Source: Pseudomonas sp. AL03 (lineage in GTDB: Bacteria > Pseudomonadota > Gammaproteobacteria > Pseudomonadales > Pseudomonadaceae). From it: DNA of 64,000 nucleotides. The position numbers and the translations under genes were made by a program. Of this stretch, positions 30,816 to 39,626 are shown in pieces; the stretch's first letter is position 1; every line of letters begins with the position of its first letter. The stretch is taken from the NCBI RefSeq assembly GCF_029960815.1, contig NZ_JASBRE010000002.1, forward strand, positions 342,256-406,255, in the 5' to 3' direction. The notes beneath the pieces were generated by a model, which was not told where the DNA came from, searched no databases, and was given only the letters and a program-made list of their open reading frames with translations.

Positions 30816-31424
30816 ATGCGTAGCCTGGTTTTGCTGCTGGCCGTTTTGGCGCTTGGTGGCTGCATGAATGTCAGCGATCTGGCTGAAGGGACTCGCTACC
30901 ACATGAGCGATGCGGGGCTGCTCGACCATAGCGACAGCCGTCGTGTGAATAACCTGCGCATTCAACCGGATTCATTCGTCTATATCGCCCAAGGCGCCTT
31001 TGTGCCGCCAGGCAGTGCTGTCTACCCACGACCTAACGTGATAGCCGAAATCGCCTTCGATGGCTTTGTCGAATACTTCCCTATGGTCCGCCGCGCCCGT
31101 GCCCCGGCAGGCCTTGATCAAGCCATGGGCGAGGCCCGTGCCGCCGGTGCCCATTACCTGCTCTATACCCGATTCGCCAGGTCCGACGACCGTATCGGCA
31201 ACTCGGACGAATGGCTCGATCAGGAAGCCCTGGATCGCCTCGGTATCGACAGCGGCGTGATTCAGATCATGTTGATCGAGACCAGTACCCAGTATTTGAT
31301 TGATACTGCACGCATCAAGAGTCGTGGCGGTTTACTGACGTTCCACGACAAAAAGCCAGAGGACCTGATGGGCCCGCCGCTGGAACAATACGCGCGCAGC
31401 CTGCTGGGGCTCAGCGACCAGTAA
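30816..31424 (+). CDS. DUF4823 domain lipoprotein
   Basis: A 202-residue protein with a lipoprotein signal ([16 protein letters not shown], lipobox cysteine C16). The body has the conserved pattern [12 protein letters not shown] and [17 protein letters not shown] (30806-30810) supports ATG 30816; an earlier in-frame start runs through the REP element and is rejected. Probably anchored in the outer membrane; function unknown. Confidence 0.86.
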   Translation: MRSLVLLLAVLALGGCMNVSDLAEGTRYHMSDAGLLDHSDSRRVNNLRIQPDSFVYIAQGAFVPPGSAVYPRPNVIAEIAFDGFVEYFPMVRRARAPAGLDQAMGEARAAGAHYLLYTRFARSDDRIGNSDEWLDQEALDRLGIDSGVIQIMLIETSTQYLIDTARIKSRGGLLTFHDKKPEDLMGPPLEQYARSLLGLSDQ

Positions 31425-31441
31425 TTCAAAAGGAGAACGCC

Positions 31442-32002
31442 ATGAGTGGCCCGCAAAAAGCCAACGATCTGTTGGGGCAAATCCCCAAAACCAAAGGCTT
31501 GCCGCCAGTCCACCTGTGGAACCCCGACTTTTGCGGCGACATCGACATGCGTATCGCCCGTGACGGCAGCTGGTATTACCTGGGCACGCCGATCGGGCGC
31601 AAGCCGATGGTCAAGCTGTTCTCCACCATCATTCGCCGCGATGGTGACGATTACTTCCTCATTACCCCGGTCGAGAAAGTTGGCATCAAGGTCGACGATG
31701 CGCCCTTCGTGGCGATTGCCGTGGATGTCGAAGGCGAAGGTGAAGCCCAACTCCTGCGTTTTACCACCAATGTCGATGAGACCGCCGAGGCCGGCACCGA
31801 ACACCCCATGCGCGTGGTGATCGACCCCGTAACGCAGGAGCCCGCCCCCTACGTGCATGTGCGCACCAACCTAGAAGCCTTGATCCACCGCAACGTGTTT
31901 TACCAACTGGTGGAATTGGCCGTGACCCGTGAGATCGACGGGCAGCGCTGGTTAGGCGTGTGGAGTGGTGGCGAGTTCTTCCCCATCGGGCTTGAGCCTT
32001 AA
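31442..32002 (+). CDS. DUF1285 domain protein
   Basis: A 186-residue soluble protein with the conserved [21 protein letters not shown] and [18 protein letters not shown] segments of DUF1285. Preceded by AAGGAG. No signal peptide or catalytic motif is recognised. Function unknown; the gene pair with the DUF4823 lipoprotein is common in Pseudomonas. Confidence 0.88.
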   Translation: MSGPQKANDLLGQIPKTKGLPPVHLWNPDFCGDIDMRIARDGSWYYLGTPIGRKPMVKLFSTIIRRDGDDYFLITPVEKVGIKVDDAPFVAIAVDVEGEGEAQLLRFTTNVDETAEAGTEHPMRVVIDPVTQEPAPYVHVRTNLEALIHRNVFYQLVELAVTREIDGQRWLGVWSGGEFFPIGLEP

Positions 32003-32029
32003 CTCGCTGAGTTGCTGTGTTCTGGAAAA

Positions 32030-32051
32030 CGGCCCGCTATTAAGCGGGCCG
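32030..32051 (-). terminator. Terminator between convergent DUF1285 and lipase genes
   Basis: CGGCCCGCT/AGCGGGCCG stem with four-base loop; on the minus strand TTTT follows, so it mainly ends the lipase transcript. It may act on both. Confidence 0.65.
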
Positions 32052-32063
32052 CTGTCATTGGGC

Positions 32064-32936
32064 TTACAAACCCTTGCTCTTGAGCCGAGCGGCATGGTCA
32101 AGGTAGAGCTTGACCGGGTTCACATTCCAGCTGTCGACCCCTGCTATCTGATTGACTGCGTCAAAATGGTCCATCGGGTAATCCGAGCGAATCACTTTCC
32201 CCAGGTGCGAACTGTATTGACCGACCAGCCCGTCGTTGGCGTTTTTCTCTTTGTAAAATAGCTTCGACAGCACGATACAGTTCAAGTGGGACGGATCGAG
32301 GGGTTGCAGGCTTTGAAAGTTTTGTACGATCCCGCTCCAAGAGTAGTAATACACGCCGTTTTCAATTTCGTTGCCTTCCCCACCCCAATGTTTCGGTATC
32401 CCTTGCGGGTACTTGAGATTGAAAGCGGCCAATCCTGCGCTGGTCAGGGATTCGAAAGCCGCTTGAGCGTCCTGAGGGTTTTCCGGATGGCCGCTGATCA
32501 ACGAAATGAAAGTGCCGACTGCTTTGAACAGGGCTAAAACGAGCGCTTCGGGCAACTCTCCAGGCGTCAGCGCCTTATGCAATTGGTCGGCAATCTCGGA
32601 GCCATGATTGGGGCAGCTGACGGAAGTGACTGATGCGACCTTTTCCGGGTGCAGCGCCGCTACGTAGCGTGCGGCCAGTGGACCTTGGCTGTGCCCGATC
32701 AGATTGACCTTGGCGGCTCCCGTTTCCTGCAAAATACGGTTGACGTGTTCGAGCAGTTTTTTACCGCGCTCCTCGTTTCCGTTAACGGCTGGAATATTGA
32801 CGGCAAACACCTTGGCGCCAGCATGTTCCAGAGCTTCCTTGATCTCGAAGAAGTAGGGATAGCCGGCAATTTTATCGAAGCCAAAAAGGCCGTGGACTAA
32901 AACAATCGGGTATTGCGTAGACGCATCCATGTTCAT
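32064..32936 (-). CDS. Triacylglycerol lipase-like alpha/beta hydrolase without signal peptide
   Basis: A 290-residue protein close in sequence to family I.1/I.2 Pseudomonas lipases (best recalled match P. fragi lipase). Oxyanion motif [12 protein letters not shown] (12-23), nucleophile GHSQG (S83), and a C-terminal histidine in [11 protein letters not shown]. The ATG is at 32936; no signal peptide precedes the mature-like start, and no lipase foldase gene is adjacent. Hydrolyses esters of lipids; location (cytoplasmic or exported by an unusual route) is unclear. Confidence 0.88.
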   Translation of the reverse strand: MNMDASTQYPIVLVHGLFGFDKIAGYPYFFEIKEALEHAGAKVFAVNIPAVNGNEERGKKLLEHVNRILQETGAAKVNLIGHSQGPLAARYVAALHPEKVASVTSVSCPNHGSEIADQLHKALTPGELPEALVLALFKAVGTFISLISGHPENPQDAQAAFESLTSAGLAAFNLKYPQGIPKHWGGEGNEIENGVYYYSWSGIVQNFQSLQPLDPSHLNCIVLSKLFYKEKNANDGLVGQYSSHLGKVIRSDYPMDHFDAVNQIAGVDSWNVNPVKLYLDHAARLKSKGL

Positions 32937-33070
32937 GCTTATACCTGTCGATAGCTGACTTTAGTGGTACAGATGCTATTGACTGCTTGATCTGTCGTGG
33001 CTAACCGTAGGTCACAATAGGGGTTCGTTCAAATTGATCGCCTGGACGCCGTCAAACAGCAAAATTCAAA

Positions 33071-33094
33071 TTGACACCCAATCGTATGATGATT
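33071..33094 (+). promoter_or_regulatory. Promoter/operator of the FadR-type regulator, motif A
   Basis: TTGACA at 33071-33076 is followed by the 14-mer ATCGTATGATGATT (33081-33094), whose exact reverse complement lies at 35822-35835 ahead of araF. Position within the promoter suggests repression, probably by the regulator encoded just downstream. Confidence 0.6.
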
Positions 33095-33147
33095 AGCGTG
33101 GGCATCCATCGCGAACGGCTTTGTGTCGTTGCTGCACCGAGGTGTCC

Positions 33148-33864
33148 ATGTCCAGCAGTTTTCATGCGTCGACGGTCGATTGGCTGGGTTGCTGGATCGC
33201 CACGGGGCAGGTCAAGCCGGGTGAAACCCTCAAGGTCGAAGCCGACCTGGGCGAGCAACTCGGTGTCAGTCGCACCGTTATCCGCGAAGCCATAAAAACC
33301 CTGGTCGCCAAAGGTATGCTCGAAGTCGGGCCAAAGGTCGGCACACGGGTGTTGCCGGTGCGACGCTGGAACCTCTTCGATCCACAAGTCGTAGGCTGGC
33401 TTTCGCGCAGCGGCTTGCCGGAAAACTTCGTCGACGATTTGCTCGACCTGCGCCGCACCATCGAACCGATGGCCGTACGCTGGGCGTGCGAGCGCGCTAC
33501 CGTCGAGCAGGTTCAAGCCATCCTTCAGGCTTACAACGCATTGGCGAGGGCAGTGGACAGCGGTGTCGATTACAACCGTGCCGACCAGTTCTTCCACGAG
33601 TGCATCCTCGCCGCCAGTCACAATCAATTCATCGAACAAATGGTCCCGGCCCTCGGCGCGCTGCTCGCGGTGTCTTTCGAGGTGTCCGCCGCCGACCCGG
33701 ACGAACTGCGCCGCACGCTACCGATTCACCAAGACATGGCCGAAGCCATCGCCGCCCGGGATGCCGCGAGGGGTGTCTGGGCCTGCATGACCCTGATCGA
33801 TAACGCCGACCTGGCCATCAAGCGCTTCTACCCGCAAGTCATGGCCGACAAGAAGGCCAGCTGA
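33148..33864 (+). CDS. FadR/GntR family regulator (FCD domain), DgoR-like
   Basis: A 238-residue regulator. The N-terminal winged helix includes LGVSRTVIREAIKTLVAKGMLEVGPKVGTRV; the helical FCD domain carries metal-ligand residues (D and H in RADQFFHECILAAS and H in PIHQDMAEAI). It resembles E. coli DgoR, which represses galactonate genes. ATG 33148 follows GAGG (33139-33142). It begins the sugar block and is followed by the lactonase, probably in one operon. Confidence 0.88.
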   Translation: MSSSFHASTVDWLGCWIATGQVKPGETLKVEADLGEQLGVSRTVIREAIKTLVAKGMLEVGPKVGTRVLPVRRWNLFDPQVVGWLSRSGLPENFVDDLLDLRRTIEPMAVRWACERATVEQVQAILQAYNALARAVDSGVDYNRADQFFHECILAASHNQFIEQMVPALGALLAVSFEVSAADPDELRRTLPIHQDMAEAIAARDAARGVWACMTLIDNADLAIKRFYPQVMADKKAS

Positions 33865-33889
33865 CAACAATAAGAAAGCAGGAGGTTTC

Positions 33890-34765
33890 ATGACGTGGAC
33901 TGCGGTTACCGAACACCGGGCGAGACTGGGCGAAGGCCCGTTCTGGGACGCGCCGACCCAGGCGCTGTACTGGGTTGATATCGCCGGTCAACAGGCGCTG
34001 CGGCTGATTGGCGCCAACGTGCAGATCTGGCAGATGCCCGAGCACGTGTCTGCCTTCATACCCTGCGAAAGCGGCGATGCGCTGGTGACGTTGAACAGCG
34101 GCGTGTATCGACTCGATCTGGATTCCCCCGGCCTGGAACCACGACTGACCTTGCTTTGCGTCGCCGATCCGCAACCCGGCAATCGCGCCAATGAAGCCCG
34201 CTGCGATGCTCAAGGCCGACTCTGGCTCGGCACCCTGCAGAACAACATCGGCGAGCAGGGCGAAGACTTGCCCATCGTGCGGCGTACCGGTGGCTTGTTT
34301 CGCATCGATCACGATGCTCGGGTCACGCCGTTGCTTCGAGGGTTGGGCATCCCTAATACGTTGCTGTGGAGCGAAGACGCAACCACCGTGTATTTCGCCG
34401 ACAGCCTCGACAGCACGCTCTACCAGTATTTCATCCGCACCGACGGTAACCTCGACCCGGCCCAGGTCTGGTTTGGGCCCCATGAACGCGGCGGCCCTGA
34501 TGGCTCGGCGATGGATGCCGAGCGATACATCTGGAACGCTCGCTGGGATGGCAGCTGTCTACTCAGGCTGACCCCGGACGGGCAGGTTGATCGCGTGATC
34601 GAACTGCCGATCAGCCGCCCCACCAGTTGCGTGTTCGGCGGTGAGGACCTGAAAACCCTCTACATCACCAGTGCCGCAAGCCCGCTCAACCATCCGTTGG
34701 ACGGTGCGTTGTTGTCGATTCGAGTCGATGTGCCCGGAAAACCCTGTACTCGTTTTGCTGGGTGA
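33890..34765 (+). CDS. SMP-30/gluconolaconase family sugar lactonase
   Basis: A 291-residue six-bladed beta-propeller of the SMP-30/regucalcin family, with the N-terminal metal ligand motif LGEGPFWD (E15), NEARCDAQGRLW and PDGSAMDAERYIWNA. It opens aldonolactones; in this context the likely substrate is galactono-lactone (or arabinono-lactone) produced by the dehydrogenase downstream. Ribosome site AGGAGG. Followed directly by the motif B operator. Confidence 0.88.
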   Translation: MTWTAVTEHRARLGEGPFWDAPTQALYWVDIAGQQALRLIGANVQIWQMPEHVSAFIPCESGDALVTLNSGVYRLDLDSPGLEPRLTLLCVADPQPGNRANEARCDAQGRLWLGTLQNNIGEQGEDLPIVRRTGGLFRIDHDARVTPLLRGLGIPNTLLWSEDATTVYFADSLDSTLYQYFIRTDGNLDPAQVWFGPHERGGPDGSAMDAERYIWNARWDGSCLLRLTPDGQVDRVIELPISRPTSCVFGGEDLKTLYITSAASPLNHPLDGALLSIRVDVPGKPCTRFAG

Positions 34766-34766
34766 A

Positions 34767-34825
34767 TCCCAAAATATGGGATGTAAAATTATATATTGAG
34801 ATTATTTGGTGGTCGGGTTTATAGT
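34767..34825 (+). promoter_or_regulatory. Promoter with motif B operator, copy 1 (SDR-araFGH block)
   Basis: Operator TCCCA-AAATA-TGGGA (34767-34781), 14 bases, then TTGAGA (34796-34801), 18-base spacer and TATAGT (34820-34825). The same layout with identical spacings occurs at 47031-47089 upstream of dgoK. Confidence 0.8.
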
Positions 34826-34878
34826 CGGCCCCATCAGTGACACGCACTCACACTTAAAAAAACAAAACAGGTGAAGTG

Positions 34879-34971
34879 ATGCAGCGATTTTCCAAAAAGC
34901 TTTTTGACCGGACCTCGACAGATGCCCGGTTTTTGTCGTGCCTTCGAAAAGGAGTCTTGATCCATGGCTGA
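34879..34971 (+). CDS. Possible 30-codon leader peptide ahead of the SDR gene
   Basis: The ATG at 34879 is preceded by AACAAAACAGGTGAA, the same initiation sequence that serves dgoK at 47129. The frame encodes 30 residues (starts MQRFSKKLFD, ends LIHG) and its TGA overlaps the SDR start codon by eight bases. Within it a small ACCGG/CCGGT stem is followed by TTTT (near 34908-34935). It may couple or attenuate translation of the SDR gene. It may equally be a relic of a duplicated promoter. Confidence 0.35.
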   Translation: MQRFSKKLFDRTSTDARFLSCLRKGVLIHG

Positions 34972-35782
34972 ACCTCTTTCCTTGCCACCGGTGCCCGAGC
35001 CGCCGAAGGGTGAGCGACTGAAAAACAAGGTCGTACTGCTGACCGGTGCGGCTCAGGGTATCGGCGAGGCGATTGTCGCGACGTTCGCTTCCCAGCAGGC
35101 CAAGCTGATCATCAGCGATATCCAGGGTGAGAAAGTCGAAAAGCTCGCGGCCCACTGGCGGGACAAAGGCTTTGATGTTCAGGCGATCAAGGCCGATGTG
35201 TCCAGGCAGCAGGACCTGCACGCCATGGCCACACTGGCGATCGAGCTTCACGGTCGGATCGACGTGCTGGTCAATTGCGCTGGGGTCAATGTGTTCCGTG
35301 ATCCGCTGGAAATGACCGAGGAAGACTGGCGCCGTTGCTTCGCCATCGACCTGGACGGCGCCTGGTACGGCTGCAAAGCGGTGCTACCGCAGATGATCGA
35401 GCAAGGCATCGGCAGCATCATCAACATCGCTTCGACCCATTCCACTCACATCATTCCCGGCTGCTTCCCGTACCCGGTGGCCAAACATGGCTTGCTCGGC
35501 CTGACCCGAGCCCTGGGCATCGAATATGCGCCGAAGGGCATTCGCGTCAACGCCATCGCGCCGGGCTACATCGAAACCCAACTGAACGTCGATTACTGGA
35601 ACGGTTTTGCCGACCCGCATGCCGAGCGTCAGCGCGCCTTCGATCTGCACCCGCCACGTCGCATCGGGCAGCCGATTGAAGTCGCGATGACGGCCGTTTT
35701 CCTGGCCAGCGATGAGGCGCCGTTTATCAATGCCTCGTGCATCACCATCGACGGTGGTCGCTCGGTCATGTACCACGACTGA
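34964..35782 (+). CDS. SDR family sugar (galactose-type) 1-dehydrogenase
   Basis: A 272-residue short-chain dehydrogenase with LTGAAQGIGEA (cofactor site), NCAGVN, catalytic Ser in NIASTHS, YPVAKHG (Tyr/Lys pair), and the C-terminal TIDGGRSV. By context it oxidises D-galactose (perhaps also L-arabinose) to the lactone. AAAAGGAG supports ATG 34964. An unusually proline-rich N-terminus (PLSLPPVPEPPKG) precedes the fold. Substrate is inferred from neighbours. Confidence 0.85.
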   Translation: MAEPLSLPPVPEPPKGERLKNKVVLLTGAAQGIGEAIVATFASQQAKLIISDIQGEKVEKLAAHWRDKGFDVQAIKADVSRQQDLHAMATLAIELHGRIDVLVNCAGVNVFRDPLEMTEEDWRRCFAIDLDGAWYGCKAVLPQMIEQGIGSIINIASTHSTHIIPGCFPYPVAKHGLLGLTRALGIEYAPKGIRVNAIAPGYIETQLNVDYWNGFADPHAERQRAFDLHPPRRIGQPIEVAMTAVFLASDEAPFINASCITIDGGRSVMYHD

Positions 35783-35821
35783 ATTAATCGGGTTTCAGGC
35801 GCGGAACTACGCCTGAAATCC

Positions 35822-35835
35822 AATCATCATACGAT
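35822..35835 (-). promoter_or_regulatory. Motif A, second copy, upstream of araF
   Basis: AATCATCATACGAT is the exact reverse complement of 33081-33094; adjoining bases form TCATA-N3-TATGA (35827-35839). It lies 69 bases before the araF ATG, so the importer probably has its own promoter controlled by the FadR-type regulator. Confidence 0.6.
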
Positions 35836-35903
35836 ATGACTATTAGCTGTACGGTTTGATTGGCTTTCAAATAACGCTCAAAAAAATAACAAGGAGTCAG
35901 TTT

Positions 35904-36908
35904 ATGAATCGTCGTCGTGGGATCCGTTCCCTGTGCTGTGCCGCTTTGGCGGTCACCGCGGTCAGCCTGAGCAGTTCGTTGCTGGCGGCCGAGGAAGTGA
36001 AGATCGGTTTTCTGGTCAAGCAGGCGGAAGAACCCTGGTTCCAGACCGAGTGGGCGTTCGCCGAAAAGGCCGGTAAAGAGAAGGGCTTCACTGTTATCAA
36101 GATCGCCGTGCCGGACGGTGAGAAAACCCTCTCGGCCATCGACAGCCTCGCCGCCAACGGTGCCAAGGGCTTTGTAATCTGCCCGCCAGACGTCTCCCTC
36201 GGACCTGCGATCATGGCCAAGGCCAAGCTCAACGGTTTGAAAGTCATCGCCGTCGATGACGGCTTCGTCGATGCCAGCGGCAAGTTCATGGAAGACGTTC
36301 CGTACCTCGGCATGGCAGCGTACGAAGTCGGCCAGAAGCAGGGCAACGCCATGGCCATCGAAGCGAAGAAACGCGGCTGGGACTGGAAAGACACTTATGC
36401 GGTGATCAACACCTACAACGAACTCGACACCGGCAAGAAGCGCACCGACGGTTCGGCCAAAGCACTGGAAGACGCCGGCCTGCCAAAAGACCACATTCTG
36501 TTCTCGGCGCTGAAAACCCTCGACGTACCCGGCAGCATGGACGCCACCAATTCGGCATTGGTGAAACTGCCCAGCGGCGCGAAAAACCTGATCATCGGCG
36601 GCATGAACGACAACACCGTGCTGGGCGGCGTGCGCGCCACCGAAAGCGCCGGTTTTGCCGCGGCCAATGTGATCGGCATCGGCATCAACGGCACCGACGC
36701 CATCGGCGAATTGAAGAAGGCTAACAGCGGCTTCTTCGGCTCGATGCTGCCGAGCCCGCACATCGAGGGCTACAACACCGCGAGCATGATGTTCGAGTGG
36801 GTCACCACCGGCAAAGAGCCACCGAAATACACCGCGATGGACGACGTAACGCTGATCACTCGCGAGAACTTCAAGCAGGAACTGGAAAAGATCGGCCTCT
36901 GGAACTGA
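35904..36908 (+). CDS. araF: Arabinose/galactose ABC transporter, periplasmic binding protein
   Basis: A 334-residue protein with a Sec signal peptide (about 1-29, cleavage after LLAA) and strong resemblance to E. coli AraF, including FLVKQAEEPWFQTEW and GMNDNTVLGGVRATE. E. coli AraF binds L-arabinose and also D-galactose, which fits the galactose genes. ATG 35904 is preceded by AAGGAG; the upstream in-frame start covers motif A. Confidence 0.92.
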   Translation: MNRRRGIRSLCCAALAVTAVSLSSSLLAAEEVKIGFLVKQAEEPWFQTEWAFAEKAGKEKGFTVIKIAVPDGEKTLSAIDSLAANGAKGFVICPPDVSLGPAIMAKAKLNGLKVIAVDDGFVDASGKFMEDVPYLGMAAYEVGQKQGNAMAIEAKKRGWDWKDTYAVINTYNELDTGKKRTDGSAKALEDAGLPKDHILFSALKTLDVPGSMDATNSALVKLPSGAKNLIIGGMNDNTVLGGVRATESAGFAAANVIGIGINGTDAIGELKKANSGFFGSMLPSPHIEGYNTASMMFEWVTTGKEPPKYTAMDDVTLITRENFKQELEKIGLWN

Positions 36909-36973
36909 GGCGCGGTTGATTTCATCGGCGGCCCTGGTGACGAGGCTTGCCTGATCTGTGTGATGAGGTGGTT

Positions 36974-38530
36974 ATGGCGCAAACAAAAATACAACAACAC
37001 AGCGGCTGTTCTTTTAGTGGCAGTGGCCGCTTGCGCTTCAACGGGATCGGCAAGACCTTTCCCGGGGTGAAGGCGCTGGATGGCATCAGCTTCGTCGCCC
37101 ACCCGGGGCAGGTTCACGCCTTGATGGGCGAGAACGGCGCCGGCAAATCCACGCTGCTGAAAATCCTCGGCGGTGCTTACACCCCGAGCAGCGGCGACCT
37201 GCAGATTGGCGAGCAGACGATGGTCTTCAAGTCCACCGCCGACAGCATCGGCAGTGGCGTCGCAGTGATCCATCAAGAGCTGCACTTGGTCCCGGAAATG
37301 ACCGTGGCAGAGAACCTGTTCCTCGGTCATCTGCCGGCCAGTTTCGGCCTGATCAATCGCGGCGCACTGCGGCAGCAAGCATTGGCCAGCCTCAAGGGCC
37401 TGGCCGATGAAATCGATCCGCAAGAGAAAGTAGGGCGCTTGTCCCTCGGTCAGCGGCAACTGGTGGAAATCGCCAAGGCCTTGTCCCGTGGTGCGCATGT
37501 AATCGCGTTTGACGAACCGACCAGCAGCCTGTCGGCACGGGAAATCGATCGTTTGATGGCGATCATCGGTCGCCTGCGGGACGAAGGCAAAGTGGTGCTT
37601 TACGTCTCTCATCGCATGGAAGAAGTGTTCCGCATCTGCAACGCGGTGACGGTGTTCAAGGACGGCCGCTTTGTGCGCACTTTCGAGGACATGAGCGAAC
37701 TGACCCACGACCAGTTGGTGACCTGCATGGTCGGTCGCGACATTCAGGACATCTACGATTACCGCCACCGTCAACGTGGCGCGGTGGCGCTCAAGGTCGA
37801 GGGTTTGCTGGGGCCGGGTTTGCGTGAACCGGTGAGTTTCGAGGTGCACAAAGGGGAGATTCTCGGGTTGTTCGGTTTGGTCGGCGCCGGTCGCACCGAG
37901 CTGTTCCGGATGCTCAGCGGCCTTGAGCGCAACACCGCCGGACGCCTGGAATTGCGCGGTCATGAACTGAAGTTGAGTTCACCCCGCGATGCGATTGCCG
38001 CCGGGATTCTGCTGTGCCCCGAGGACCGCAAGAAGGAGGGCATCCTGCCGCTCGCCAGCGTCGCCGAGAACATCAACATCAGCGCTCGCGGCGCTCATTC
38101 CACCTTCGGTTGCCTGTTGCGTGGCCTGTGGGAAAAGGGCAACGCCGACAAGCAGATCAAAGCACTGAAAGTGAAGACGCCCAACGCGGCGCAGAAAATC
38201 ATGTACCTGTCCGGCGGCAATCAGCAGAAGGCCATTCTCGGTCGCTGGCTGTCGATGCCGATGAAAGTCCTGCTGCTCGACGAACCGACTCGCGGTATCG
38301 ACATCGGCGCCAAAGCCGAGATTTACCAGATCATCCACAACCTGGCGGCCAGTGGCATCGCGGTGATTGTGGTGTCCAGCGACCTGATGGAAGTGATGGG
38401 TATTTCCGACCGCATCCTGGTGCTCTGCGAAGGTGCAATGCGTGGCGAACTTTCCCGCGAACAGGCCAATGAATCCAACCTGCTGCAACTGGCTTTGCCG
38501 CGCCAACGCGCTGACGGCGTGGCGAACTGA
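36974..38530 (+). CDS. araG: Sugar ABC transporter ATP-binding protein
   Basis: A 518-residue duplicated ATPase of the AraG/RbsA class. First domain: Walker A GENGAGKST, signature LSLGQRQLVEIAKAL and Walker B FDEPTSS. Second domain: degenerate loop GLVGAGRTE but intact signature LSGGNQQKAILGRWL, as normal for the class. ATG 36974 follows GAGGTG. Powers import by AraFH. Confidence 0.94.
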   Translation: MAQTKIQQHSGCSFSGSGRLRFNGIGKTFPGVKALDGISFVAHPGQVHALMGENGAGKSTLLKILGGAYTPSSGDLQIGEQTMVFKSTADSIGSGVAVIHQELHLVPEMTVAENLFLGHLPASFGLINRGALRQQALASLKGLADEIDPQEKVGRLSLGQRQLVEIAKALSRGAHVIAFDEPTSSLSAREIDRLMAIIGRLRDEGKVVLYVSHRMEEVFRICNAVTVFKDGRFVRTFEDMSELTHDQLVTCMVGRDIQDIYDYRHRQRGAVALKVEGLLGPGLREPVSFEVHKGEILGLFGLVGAGRTELFRMLSGLERNTAGRLELRGHELKLSSPRDAIAAGILLCPEDRKKEGILPLASVAENINISARGAHSTFGCLLRGLWEKGNADKQIKALKVKTPNAAQKIMYLSGGNQQKAILGRWLSMPMKVLLLDEPTRGIDIGAKAEIYQIIHNLAASGIAVIVVSSDLMEVMGISDRILVLCEGAMRGELSREQANESNLLQLALPRQRADGVAN

Positions 38531-38539
38531 GAGGTGACT

Positions 38540-39508
38540 ATGACCATTCAAAACAACGCTTTGCCCACCCAGCGCAAACCTCTGGACCTGCGGCGCTTTC
38601 TCGATGACTGGGTGATGCTGTTGGCGGCCGTCGGGATCTTCGTGCTCTGCACCTTGCTGATCGACAACTTCCTTTCGCCGCTGAACATGCGCGGTCTGGG
38701 CCTGGCGATCTCCACGACGGGGATTGCCGCTTGCACCATGTTGTATTGCCTGGCGTCCGGGCACTTCGACTTGTCGGTAGGTTCGGTGATTGCTTGCGCC
38801 GGCGTGGTCGCCGCGGTGGTGATGCGCGACACCGACAGCGTGTTTCTCGGTGTTGTTGCGGCGCTGTTCATGGGGCTGATCGTCGGGTTGATTAACGGGA
38901 TCGTGATCGCCAAGCTGCGGGTCAATGCGTTGATTACCACGCTGGCGACCATGCAGATCGTTCGCGGCCTGGCTTACATCTTCGCCAATGGCAAAGCGGT
39001 GGGCGTGTCGCAAGAGCAGTTTTTCGTCTTCGGTAACGGCCAGTTGTTGGGTGTTCCGGTGCCGATTCTGATCACCATCGTTTGCTTCCTGTTTTTCGGC
39101 TGGTTGCTGAACTACACCACCTACGGGCGCAACACCATGGCCATTGGCGGTAACCAGGAAGCGGCACTGCTGGCCGGAGTGAACGTTGACCGGACCAAGA
39201 TCATCATCTTCGCCGTGCACGGAGTGATCGGGGCGTTGGCCGGGGTGATTCTGGCGTCGCGCATGACGTCCGGTCAGCCGATGATTGGTCAGGGTTTTGA
39301 GCTGACGGTGATTTCTGCCTGCGTGTTGGGCGGGGTGTCGTTGAGTGGCGGGATCGGCATGATTCGGCATGTGATTGCCGGGGTGCTGATTCTGGCGATC
39401 ATTGAGAATGCGATGAACCTGAAGAACATCGATACGTTTTACCAGTATGTGATTCGCGGTTCGATCCTATTGCTGGCTGTCGTCATTGACCGGTTAAAAC
39501 AACGCTAA
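38540..39508 (+). CDS. araH: Sugar ABC transporter permease
   Basis: A 322-residue integral membrane protein of the AraH/RbsC family with 8-10 helices and the coupling segment GGNQEAALLAGVNVDR. ATG 38540 is chosen because GAGG ends five bases upstream; the GTG at 38534 overlaps that site. Ends the importer operon; a long hairpin repeat follows. Confidence 0.93.
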   Translation: MTIQNNALPTQRKPLDLRRFLDDWVMLLAAVGIFVLCTLLIDNFLSPLNMRGLGLAISTTGIAACTMLYCLASGHFDLSVGSVIACAGVVAAVVMRDTDSVFLGVVAALFMGLIVGLINGIVIAKLRVNALITTLATMQIVRGLAYIFANGKAVGVSQEQFFVFGNGQLLGVPVPILITIVCFLFFGWLLNYTTYGRNTMAIGGNQEAALLAGVNVDRTKIIIFAVHGVIGALAGVILASRMTSGQPMIGQGFELTVISACVLGGVSLSGGIGMIRHVIAGVLILAIIENAMNLKNIDTFYQYVIRGSILLLAVVIDRLKQR

Positions 39509-39520
39509 ACCCCCCGCTAA

Positions 39521-39555
39521 CTGATCGTTCCCACCCTCTGCGTGGGAACGATCAG
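39521..39555. repeat. Hairpin repeat GATCGTTCCCAC/GTGGGAACGATC after araH
   Basis: A 35-base near-perfect palindrome. A near-identical element is at 49995-50029 after dgoD. It is a common dispersed Pseudomonas intergenic hairpin; it lacks a T-run, so it may protect mRNA ends rather than stop transcription. Confidence 0.75.
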
Positions 39556-39626
39556 CGTAAGTTCACCCGTCACCTCCCTGAAATATTCCTTGCTCGCCCA
39601 ACCCCGTTTCGGTTATCACTCTGTAC

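Noticed and set aside
37979..39370. Minus-strand 463-codon frame opposite araG/araH
   Set aside because: His/Gln/Asn-rich translation typical of the reverse complement of membrane-protein genes; no domain seen.
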